This document shows positions 7,250-13,368 of a stretch of 38,207 bases of DNA, piece after piece. The DNA lies in the NCBI RefSeq assembly GCF_002292295.1, contig NZ_DBBS01000018.1:310444-348650 (forward strand), given 5' to 3'. Source of the DNA: Sphingomonas sp. UBA978. GTDB taxonomy: Bacteria > Pseudomonadota > Alphaproteobacteria > Sphingomonadales > Sphingomonadaceae. The position numbers were made by a program, and so were the translations under genes. Numbering within the stretch: the stretch's first letter is position 1; each line of letters begins with the position of its first letter. The notes under the pieces were generated by a model. That model was not told where the DNA came from and did not search any database. It was given only the letters and a program-made list of their open reading frames with translations.

Positions 7250-8884
7250 TCAGCCGAGCGAACGGGCGGTGTTGATGACGTTGATGCCGTTGAAGCGCGC
7301 GGTCGAGGACCCGTGGCTCACCGTCGACACCTGCGACGGCTGGCCCTTGCCGTCGAAGAAGCTGCCACCCATCCGGTAGTCGCTGGCATCGCAGACGCCG
7401 ACGCAGGCGTTCCAGAATTCCGGCGTGCGGATCTGATAGGCGACATCCTCGATCTGCTGCGTGATCTTGCCGTTCTTGATCTCGTAGAACAGCTGGCCGC
7501 CGAACTGCGCATTGTAGCGCTGCTGGTCGATCGAGAAGCTGCCGTCGCCGACGATATAGATGCCGTTCTCGACCCCGCCGATCATGTCGGCGACGCTCTG
7601 CTTCGTCTTGCCGGGTTCGAGGCTGACGTTGGGCATGCGCTGGAACTGGACGCTCGACCAGCTGTCGGCATAGCAGCAGCCGTCCGAGGCGCTCTTGCCG
7701 AGCAGCTTCGCCTGATCGCGGATCGCCTCCAGATCGACGAGCTTGCCGTCGCGGATCAGGTCCCACTTCTTGGTCTTCACGCCCTCGTCGTCATACCCGA
7801 CCGCGCCGAGGCTGCCGGTTTGCAGCTTGTCGGCGACGATGTTGACGCTGGGGCTGCCGTACTGGAAACGCTCGCGGACCTTGTCGAGCGTGACGAAGCT
7901 GGTGCCAGCGTAATTCGCCTCGTACCCGAGCACGCGGTCAAGCTCGAGCGGATGGCCGACGCTCTCGTGGATGGTCAGCCAGGTGTGCGAGGGATCGAGG
8001 ACGAGGTCGTATTTGCCCGGCTTGACCGAAGGCGCCTTGAGCTTCGCCTGCGCCTGCTTGGCGGCGGCGATCGCATCCTCCTTCATGTCGTAGGACAGGC
8101 CGTAGTTGACGACGCCGTTGGGCGAGGTGAACTTGTCCTTCGCATTGCCGTCGAGATATTCGAAGCCCATGCCCATCGGTGCCGACAGGCCCTCGCGGGT
8201 GCGGAACTTGCCGCTGGTCTTGTCGATCGCGGTCGCGGTCATCGGCGCCCAGATGCGATGCACGTCCTGGTCGATATACGATCCGTCGGTGCTGGCGAAA
8301 TACTTCTGCTCGTTGACCAGGAACAGCATCGAATTGACGAAATTGGCGCCCGCGCCCTGTGCGGCGGCGTTGACGCCGAGCAGCAGGTCGACCTTGTCCT
8401 TGATCGGCACCGTCATCGCATTCTTGACGATCGGCGTCTTCCAGCTGACCTCGCCGACGCCCGGCGTGGGCGCGAGCTGGACCGGCGCGGTCTGCGTCTT
8501 CGCATTCGCCTTGGCGATGGCGACGGCGAGCTGCGCCGCCTTGGCGACCGCCTCCGGCGTCATCTCGTTGGTGGCGGAAAAGCCCCAGGCGCCGTCGGCG
8601 ATGACGCGGACCCCGGTGCCGAGCGATTCGGTGTTGACGACGTTCTGGACGTTCGCCTCACGCGTGATGACGAACTGGCGCATGTAGCGGCCGACGCGGA
8701 CGTCGCAATAGGTCGCGCCGGCCGATTTGGCGGCGTTGAGCGCGGCATCGGCGAGCCGCTTCTTGACCGCGACGTCGATGGTCGATTGCAGCTCCTCCGC
8801 CGCGATCGCGCGGCCGAGGAAGGACGGCAGGACGCCGCCTCCGAGCGCCAGGCCGGTTGCGGCCAGGAAATCGCGTCTGTGCAA
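7250..8884 (-). CDS. Tat-signal TldD-like metalloprotease
   Basis: 544 residues from a TTG at 8884. No ATG precedes the signal peptide, and a G-rich GGGGGA lies about nine bases upstream. Residues 1-29 are a Tat-type signal, with RRDFL at 3-7 and a hydrophobic LAATGLALGGGVLPSFLG. The zinc site HESVGH is at residues 306-311, the TldD HExxxH, with the usual following HPLELDR. The C-terminal IKNGKITQQIEDVAYQ block is typical of the family. Where E. coli TldD, as I recall it, has a zinc-binding Cys in a CGK.GQ motif, this protein reads DGKGQ (D511). It is the catalytic partner of the TldE-like protein encoded next. A sigma-70-like promoter lies at 8976-9004. Export to the periplasm is inferred from the signal peptide. 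Confidence 0.92.
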   Translation of the reverse strand: MHRRDFLAATGLALGGGVLPSFLGRAIAAEELQSTIDVAVKKRLADAALNAAKSAGATYCDVRVGRYMRQFVITREANVQNVVNTESLGTGVRVIADGAWGFSATNEMTPEAVAKAAQLAVAIAKANAKTQTAPVQLAPTPGVGEVSWKTPIVKNAMTVPIKDKVDLLLGVNAAAQGAGANFVNSMLFLVNEQKYFASTDGSYIDQDVHRIWAPMTATAIDKTSGKFRTREGLSAPMGMGFEYLDGNAKDKFTSPNGVVNYGLSYDMKEDAIAAAKQAQAKLKAPSVKPGKYDLVLDPSHTWLTIHESVGHPLELDRVLGYEANYAGTSFVTLDKVRERFQYGSPSVNIVADKLQTGSLGAVGYDDEGVKTKKWDLIRDGKLVDLEAIRDQAKLLGKSASDGCCYADSWSSVQFQRMPNVSLEPGKTKQSVADMIGGVENGIYIVGDGSFSIDQQRYNAQFGGQLFYEIKNGKITQQIEDVAYQIRTPEFWNACVGVCDASDYRMGGSFFDGKGQPSQVSTVSHGSSTARFNGINVINTARSLG

Positions 8885-8975
8885 GGCTGTCGTCCCCCGG
8901 ATCGGCGCGCTATCGGCAAATCGGCCGTGCGCGCATGATGTTGCGAGGCGAGCGACTTGCCCGCCTCATACACCG

Positions 8976-9004
8976 ATCATTGCGTGGACCGCGGGGCGGG
9001 TCAA
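8976..9004 (-). promoter_or_regulatory. Sigma-70-like promoter of the tldD operon
   Basis: On the minus strand TTGACC (5 of 6 to the -35 consensus) is at 8999-9004, followed by 17 bases and AATGAT (4 of 6 to the -10 consensus) at 8976-8981. The predicted leader to the TTG at 8884 is about 85 bases. This is pattern evidence only. Confidence 0.5.
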
Positions 9005-9025
9005 TCGGGGGTGGTCGATTTTTGT

Positions 9026-9061
9026 CCCGCGTCACCCGGCGCCGTTGCCGGGTGATGCGGG
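9026..9061. terminator. Hairpin beyond the DUF3597 gene
   Basis: CCCGCGTCACCCGGC (9026-9040) pairs with GCCGGGTGATGCGGG (9047-9061) with one mismatch and a 6-base loop. It lies 15 bases past the DUF3597 stop on the minus strand. The run of five T on the plus strand lies on the wrong side for a classical intrinsic terminator of that gene, so a transcript-end or stability role is only possible. Confidence 0.4.
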
Positions 9062-9075
9062 ACCGGGTCTCCGGG

Positions 9076-9480
9076 TCAGTTGCGCAGGCTGTCCGGCACG
9101 AGGCCGCCATTCTCGGCGAGCTTCGCCATCACCGCCTTGTGCAGCGCGATATTCTGTTCGGCGCTGCCGTCGTCGCCGGCATGGACGCCGAGTTCCTGCC
9201 CCAGTTCCTTGCGCGCGGCGAGGCTGGAATCGAGGTCGAGCAGCTTGAGCAGATCGACGATCGAGCTTTGGTAATTGCCGCCGCCGTCCTTCATCGACGC
9301 CATCTCGGACAGGACCGCGCCGACATCGACGGGCTCTGCCGGCGCAGCCGCGGCGGGTGCCGGCGTCGGGGCGGTGGGTGCGGCCTGCGTGGTCTGCGGC
9401 GCCTGCTGCGGCGCGGCGGGGGTCGCGGCCGGGGCTGCCGGTTTGTGGCCGAAGATCTTGCCCATGATGTTGCCGAACAT
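9076..9480 (-). CDS. DUF3597 family protein
   Basis: 134 residues from the ATG at 9480, starting MFGNIMGKIFGHKPAA. A low-complexity Ala/Pro/Gln/Thr linker occupies about residues 13-50. A compact helical domain follows (VDVGAVLSEMASMKDG, then SSIVDLLKLLDLDSSLAARK, ending LVPDSLRN) that matches DUF3597. The family is seen in proteobacteria, often beside LysM or stress genes, and has no assigned reaction. No signal peptide is visible. AGGAG lies about 13 bases upstream of the ATG, which is long. The gene is divergent from the DUF4142 lipoprotein, and the 129-base gap holds an EcfG-like promoter that points the other way. Function unknown. Confidence 0.85.
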   Translation of the reverse strand: MFGNIMGKIFGHKPAAPAATPAAPQQAPQTTQAAPTAPTPAPAAAAPAEPVDVGAVLSEMASMKDGGGNYQSSIVDLLKLLDLDSSLAARKELGQELGVHAGDDGSAEQNIALHKAVMAKLAENGGLVPDSLRN

Positions 9481-9533
9481 GCTCAACGTCGTTCTCCTGG
9501 ATGACTCGGATGCAGCGCCAACGTCGGGCGAGG

Positions 9534-9551
9534 CGGAACGCTCCCGTTCCG
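9534..9551. repeat. Perfect 7-bp inverted repeat between divergent genes
   Basis: CGGAACG (9534-9540), a 4-base loop, and CGTTCCG (9545-9551). It contains GGAAC on both strands and sits just upstream of the promoter at 9557. Possible operator; no further support. Confidence 0.35.
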
Positions 9552-9556
9552 GCGGC

Positions 9557-9582
9557 GGAACGGGTGGCCGTGCCGGCACGTT
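9557..9582 (+). promoter_or_regulatory. EcfG-like general stress promoter of the DUF4142 gene
   Basis: GGAAC at 9557-9561, 17 bases, then CGTT at 9579-9582. This matches the GGAAC-N16/17-CGTT consensus of the alphaproteobacterial general stress sigma factor EcfG exactly. The expected start of transcription is about 20 bases before the ATG at 9610. Confidence 0.7.
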
Positions 9583-9609
9583 GAGGGCGCCGCAGCTAGG
9601 GAGACGGAA

Positions 9610-10206
9610 ATGTTGAAGAAAACCATGATGATCCTGTCCGCATCGGCATTGGCGCTCGCCGCCTGCGGCCAGAAGACGGACACCGCCAATACCGCCGACG
9701 CAAGCATGGCGACCAACGACACCACCGCCTTCGACGCCGGCAATGCGGGCGTCGCCGACACCAATATGACCGCACCGGCGACCGGTGGGCAGGCCTTCGC
9801 CAACACCGCCGCCGCAAGCGACGCGTTCGAGATCGCGACGTCGAAGCTGGCACTCGACAACAGCAGCTCGGCCGCGGTGAAGAAATACGCCAACCAGATG
9901 ATCGCCGCGCATACCACGTCGACCGACAAGCTGAAGGCGACGACCGCCGCGCTGACGCCGGCGATCACCCCGGACCCGACGCTGACCGCCACGCAGCAGG
10001 CGACGGTCGATTCTCTCAAGACCCTGAAGGGCGCGGCATTCGACGCGGCCTATATCAGCGCGCAGCAGTCCGGCCATCAGCAGACGCTCGACGCGCTGAA
10101 GGCCTATGGCGCGACCGGCGACGTACCGGCGCTCAAGACCTTCGCGACCGGGCTTACCCCGACGGTGGCGGCACATCTGAACATGGCGAAGGCGCTGAAG
10201 GCCTGA
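9610..10206 (+). CDS. DUF4142 lipoprotein
   Basis: 198 residues from the ATG at 9610 with GGGAGA just upstream. The N-terminus is a lipoprotein signal: MLKKTMMILSASALALAAC, with lipobox LAAC and Cys19. A Thr/Ala/Asn-rich linker follows to about residue 65. The DUF4142 four-helix domain runs from about residue 66 to the end. It includes FEIATSKLALDNSSSAAVKK, YANQMIAAHTTSTDKL and QQSGHQQTLDALKAY, with His residues spaced as in ferritin-like or DUF305/4142 bundles. These proteins are small envelope proteins of unknown activity. The gene has a consensus EcfG promoter and ends at a shared terminator with the CsbD gene, so induction under general stress is expected. Confidence 0.92.
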   Translation: MLKKTMMILSASALALAACGQKTDTANTADASMATNDTTAFDAGNAGVADTNMTAPATGGQAFANTAAASDAFEIATSKLALDNSSSAAVKKYANQMIAAHTTSTDKLKATTAALTPAITPDPTLTATQQATVDSLKTLKGAAFDAAYISAQQSGHQQTLDALKAYGATGDVPALKTFATGLTPTVAAHLNMAKALKA

Positions 10207-10224
10207 TCGCCACTGCCCGATAGA

Positions 10225-10262
10225 CAAAAAAGGGGGCGTCGGTCGAAACCGGCGCCCCCTTT
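10225..10262. terminator. Bidirectional intrinsic terminator
   Basis: A run of six A (10226-10231) is followed by GGGGGCGTCGGT, loop CGAA, ACCGGCGCCCCC and TTT. The GC-rich stem with A before and T after works in both directions, between the convergent DUF4142 and CsbD genes. Confidence 0.85.
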
Positions 10263-10283
10263 CCGTTGAACGGGCGGTAGGGC

Positions 10284-10574
10284 TTACGCCTTCTTGCCGC
10301 GCAGCGTGTTGAGGATCGCGAGCCCGACGACACCCACGAGGGCCGCGGCGGTCCAGGGGCGATCGTTGGCGAACTTGCGTGCCTTGTCGGCGAGCGGCGC
10401 GGCGGCGGCGGCGACGGTTTCCTTGGTATCGCCGATCGTCTTCTGCACCTTGCCGCTCAGCTGGTCGGCGACGCCGGCGCTCTGCGTCTCGGTATCGCCG
10501 GTAACGTTGCCGACCGTTTCCTTGACCTTGCCGGTGAGGTCGGTCGCGGTGCCTTCGATCTGATCCTGGTTCAT
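10284..10574 (-). CDS. CsbD-like stress protein with C-terminal membrane helix
   Basis: 96 residues from the ATG at 10574; AGGAGA lies 6 bases upstream. MNQDQIEGTATDLTGKVKET, then GNVTGDTETQSAGVADQLSG and KVQKTIGDTKETV form the two CsbD-type repeats. A short helix at residues 75-91 (AALVGVVGLAILNTLRG) adds a membrane anchor, as in the DUF883/ElaB-like extension seen in several alphaproteobacterial CsbD proteins. CsbD proteins are induced by general stress and have no known reaction. The EcfG-like promoter at 10607-10631 agrees with this. It shares the terminator at 10225-10262 with the DUF4142 gene. Confidence 0.92.
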   Translation of the reverse strand: MNQDQIEGTATDLTGKVKETVGNVTGDTETQSAGVADQLSGKVQKTIGDTKETVAAAAAPLADKARKFANDRPWTAAALVGVVGLAILNTLRGKKA

Positions 10575-10606
10575 GCCGTTTCTCCTGTGAAATGATTGCG
10601 CGCGTC

Positions 10607-10631
10607 AACGCGTGGGGAGCCCACGGTTTCC
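10607..10631 (-). promoter_or_regulatory. EcfG-like promoter of the csbD-type gene
   Basis: On the minus strand GGAAA (10627-10631), 16 bases, CGTT (10607-10610). It has one mismatch to GGAAC-N16-CGTT. It lies about 33 bases upstream of the ATG at 10574, in the 73-base gap after the RNase H-like gene. Confidence 0.55.
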
Positions 10632-10647
10632 GCAGGTGCGAAATGAA

Positions 10648-11031
10648 CTAGCGCGGGTGGCGCCGTGCGAGCGCCTGACCGGCCAGATTCTTCGACCGGC
10701 CGACATGTTTGACGTGGACGCGCGCGATTCCCGCCACCGTCTCGCGATAGGCGGCGAGGTGCGGCTTGAGATGCGCGCTGCGGCATGTCCAGTGGCCGAG
10801 CGCCTGTTCGACGATCGTGCGGGCATCGCCGACGAACAACACGTCCTGCGCCCCCGCATCGCGCGCGATCTCGGCGGCGAGGCGCAGGGCGAGCCATTCC
10901 GCGGTACAATTGTCGCCCTGTCCGACGTCGTCGCGGATATGGCTCCGCCCGCCGGTGACGACGGCGATCTCCATCCGGCCCGGGTTGGGCCGCGCCCCGC
11001 CGTCGAAATAGAGCGTCATCCGGCCGGTCAT
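10648..11031 (-). CDS. RNase H-like protein
   Basis: 127 residues from the ATG at 11031, which overlaps the upstream stop codon (ATGA). The RNase HI fold is clear: TLYFDGGARPNPG with D10, DNCTAEWLALRLA with E45, VLFVGDARTIVEQAL with D69, and the last block HVKHVGRSKNLAGQALAR. In classical RNase HI the last block carries a fourth acidic residue (N..AD); here that place is G118. RNase H enzymes cut RNA in RNA-DNA hybrids with two metal ions, and the fourth acid helps metal or product handling. So the protein may be less active or have a changed role. It is translationally coupled to the glutamine amidotransferase gene. Confidence 0.85.
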   Translation of the reverse strand: MTGRMTLYFDGGARPNPGRMEIAVVTGGRSHIRDDVGQGDNCTAEWLALRLAAEIARDAGAQDVLFVGDARTIVEQALGHWTCRSAHLKPHLAAYRETVAGIARVHVKHVGRSKNLAGQALARRHPR

Positions 11032-11933
11032 GCCGCGCGCCGGTGCGGGGCGACCAGCGTCGCGATGAAATTGGCGATCTCGATGCGGCGATGCGCTTCG
11101 TCGGCGAACTGACGATCGACGCCCAGCTCCCACAGCAAGGCACGGTCGTCGGGGGCGTCGTGCAGCGCGTCGAGCAGGGCGGCGCGGCGTTCGACCCCGG
11201 CGGCGTCATGCGCGAGGCCCGCCGCGACCAGATCGTCCGCCTGCCGGCGCAGCGCCACCGCGATCTCGCCGGGGCTGAGTTCGGGATGATATTGCACGCC
11301 CCAGAAGATGCCGCCGTCGTGGCGGATCTCGGCCGCCTGAATACGGGTGACGGCGTTGCCGGCGAGCAGGGTCGCGCCGGCGGGCAAGTCCTCCACCTCG
11401 TCACCGTGGATCGCGGGGGCATCCCATGCCGACGCACGGCCGGCGAGCAACGGATGGTCGCGCCCCGCGTCGGTCGCGGTGATGCGGCGGGCGATGCCGG
11501 CCTCGATCCGTTCGGGCATCTTGCGCACCCGCCCGCCCGCCGCCACGACCGCGAGTTGCAGCCCGGCACAGGAGCCGAAGGCCGGGGTGCCGCTGGCGTA
11601 GACCGCGCGCATGAACGCGAGCTGGCGCCGCACCTCCGGCGTGTCGTCATAGACGTGGAGCGGCGAACCGGTGACGAAGACCGCATCGTAGCGCGCGATC
11701 GCGTGCGGCGGCAGCACCTCCGCCTCGGCATCGGCAGGCGCGACGCGGGTGATCGCGACGCCGGGGTTCATCTTTTCGAGCGTGGCGGCATAGCTTTCGC
11801 CGGCGCTGCGACCGGCATGATGGCGGCGGGCGGCGCGTTCGTCGGGGGTTTCGCTCTCGGCGACGAGGAAATGGTACAAGACGGATCTTTCGTTGGGGCG
11901 CAGGCTGAACGCGCCGGCGGCGATCGGGTGCAT
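11028..11933 (-). CDS. Class I glutamine amidotransferase (GMP synthase-like)
   Basis: 301 residues from an ATG at 11933. A TTG at 11879, which starts just before the conserved FLVAESETPDERAARR, is a serious alternative and would give 283 residues. The triad is visible: nucleophile Cys122 in GTPAFGSCAGLQLAV, and His216 and Glu218 in GVQYHPELS. It is a stand-alone GATase domain without ATP-pyrophosphatase, so it is not GuaA itself. It may transfer ammonia to an unknown acceptor or hydrolyse a gamma-glutamyl compound. The C-terminal helical tail (EAHRRIEIANFIATLV) is extra. The next gene, RNase H-like, begins in its stop codon. It is divergent from the small protein at 11980. Confidence 0.88.
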   Translation of the reverse strand: MHPIAAGAFSLRPNERSVLYHFLVAESETPDERAARRHHAGRSAGESYAATLEKMNPGVAITRVAPADAEAEVLPPHAIARYDAVFVTGSPLHVYDDTPEVRRQLAFMRAVYASGTPAFGSCAGLQLAVVAAGGRVRKMPERIEAGIARRITATDAGRDHPLLAGRASAWDAPAIHGDEVEDLPAGATLLAGNAVTRIQAAEIRHDGGIFWGVQYHPELSPGEIAVALRRQADDLVAAGLAHDAAGVERRAALLDALHDAPDDRALLWELGVDRQFADEAHRRIEIANFIATLVAPHRRAA

Positions 11934-11979
11934 CCGGACATGCTTTGACGCGAAACCGGCGGTGGCGCGTTGGGCGGGG

Positions 11980-12297
11980 ATGAGCGAGGCACCGACGACT
12001 CCCGATGGCCGTTACCTGATGGTGCGCGGCCGCCTGTGGCGCAAGGCGAACCCCGCCTTGCCGGCGGAGCGGCGCGCGGCACTGGTCCACGACCTGATGG
12101 CGGCACGGCGGGCGGTCAGCACGGCCCTGCGCGCCGGCGATGCCGCGGCGGAGCGAGCGGCACGGGCGCAGGTCGATGCGGCGAAACAGGCGCTGGGCGA
12201 ACGCGGCCCGGTGTGGTGGGACGACGGTGCGCCCGACTTCAACCGGCATATGGCGGCGAACACGCCCTATGCCGCCTGGGCGGAGGCGCAGGCATGA
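11980..12297 (+). CDS. Small conserved protein coupled to the radical SAM gene
   Basis: 105 residues from the ATG at 11980 (MSEAPTTPDGRYLMVRGRLW), with GGGCGGGG directly before it; codons upstream are in frame but lie in the divergent promoter gap. It has a beta-strand-like start (RYLMVRGRLWRKANPAL), a long helical middle (RAALVHDLMAARRAVSTAL, then ERAARAQVDAAKQALGERG), and ends in VWWDDGAPDFNRHMAANTPY. I do not know a function. This arrangement, a short protein whose stop overlaps the start of a spore-photolyase-like radical SAM gene (ATGA), suggests the two act together. Confidence 0.82.
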   Translation: MSEAPTTPDGRYLMVRGRLWRKANPALPAERRAALVHDLMAARRAVSTALRAGDAAAERAARAQVDAAKQALGERGPVWWDDGAPDFNRHMAANTPYAAWAEAQA

Positions 12298-13358
12298 GCA
12301 CGCGCGGGCCATGGCTGCCGCAGCGCGTGCTGGTGACGCGATCGGCGATGGCGTGGGACCATGGCCGTGCCATCGCCGCACGTGCGGCGGCGCTGGGCAT
12401 CGCGGTGGAGACGCTCTCATCCGACCGGCTGGCGCTCGCCCTGCCCGACGATCCGCGCCGCGCCTATGCGGCGGCGAAGCGGACGCTGGCGGTGACGGTG
12501 GCACCACCGTCGAAGCTGCGGCTGCAACCGATCGCGCCGTCCGCCGACTGGCGCGTCGACCTCGCCGAGGGATGCCCGGCGCATTGCAGCTATTGCTATC
12601 TGGCGGGGTCGCTGAAGGGGCCGCCGATCACCCGCGTCTATGCCAATCTGCCCGAGATCGTCGCGACTTTGCCCCGCTATCTGGGCGAGGGCACGATCAC
12701 CTCGCGATCGGCGGCGCGGGCGGACGAAGGCACGACGTACGAGGCGAGCTGCTACACCGATCCGCTGGCGATCGAACATCTGACGGGGTCGCTGTCGATG
12801 CTGATCGCGGCGTTCGGCCGCTGGCAGGCACCGGTGCAATTGCGTTTCACCACCAAGTTCGACGCGGTCGCGCCGCTGCTCGGGCTCGACCATCAGGGGC
12901 GGACGCGGATGCGCGCCTCGATCAACCCGGCAGCCTTCGCGCGGTTCGAGGGCGGGACGAGTCCGGTGGCGGCACGGCTGGCGGCGCTCGCCGAGATGGC
13001 GCGGGCGGGCTATCCGGTCGGGCTGACGATCGCGCCGATCATCGCCGCCGACGGATGGCAGGCGGCCTATGGCGAGCTGATCGCGGAGGCGGGCGCGATA
13101 CTGGGCGCGGTGCCGGGGGTGGATTGCACGATCGAGCTCATCACCCATCGCTACACGCCGGGGTCGAAGGCGGTGCTGGACGGCTGGTATCCGGGATCGG
13201 GGCTCGAGATGGGCGCGGCCAACCGGACCGAGAAGCGGACGAAGTTCGGGTCGGTTAAGTATGTCTATGACGCGGCGACGATGACGGCGCTGCGTGGTTT
13301 CTTCACAGCCGCGATCGCGCGCGACCTGCCGTTCGCGCGCGTGCTCTACTGGACGTGA
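12294..13358 (+). CDS. Spore-photolyase-like (SPL) radical SAM protein
   Basis: 354 residues from the ATG at 12294. The iron-sulfur motif is CPAHCSYC (C94, C98, C101), the CX3CX2C spacing of the SPL family. SCYTDPLAIEHLTGS carries C153 at the place of the conserved hydrogen-donor Cys of SplB. The middle part (QLRFTTKFDAVAPLLG, RTRMRASINPAAF) and the C-terminal TKFGSVKYVYD also follow SPL-type proteins. SplB itself repairs the spore photoproduct in DNA. This organism should not sporulate, so the substrate is unknown and DNA repair is only an inference. It is coupled to the small protein upstream and converges on the ABC permease gene with 10 bases between the stop codons. Confidence 0.9.
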   Translation: MSTRGPWLPQRVLVTRSAMAWDHGRAIAARAAALGIAVETLSSDRLALALPDDPRRAYAAAKRTLAVTVAPPSKLRLQPIAPSADWRVDLAEGCPAHCSYCYLAGSLKGPPITRVYANLPEIVATLPRYLGEGTITSRSAARADEGTTYEASCYTDPLAIEHLTGSLSMLIAAFGRWQAPVQLRFTTKFDAVAPLLGLDHQGRTRMRASINPAAFARFEGGTSPVAARLAALAEMARAGYPVGLTIAPIIAADGWQAAYGELIAEAGAILGAVPGVDCTIELITHRYTPGSKAVLDGWYPGSGLEMGAANRTEKRTKFGSVKYVYDAATMTALRGFFTAAIARDLPFARVLYWT

Positions 13359-13368
13359 CGGCGCGGCG

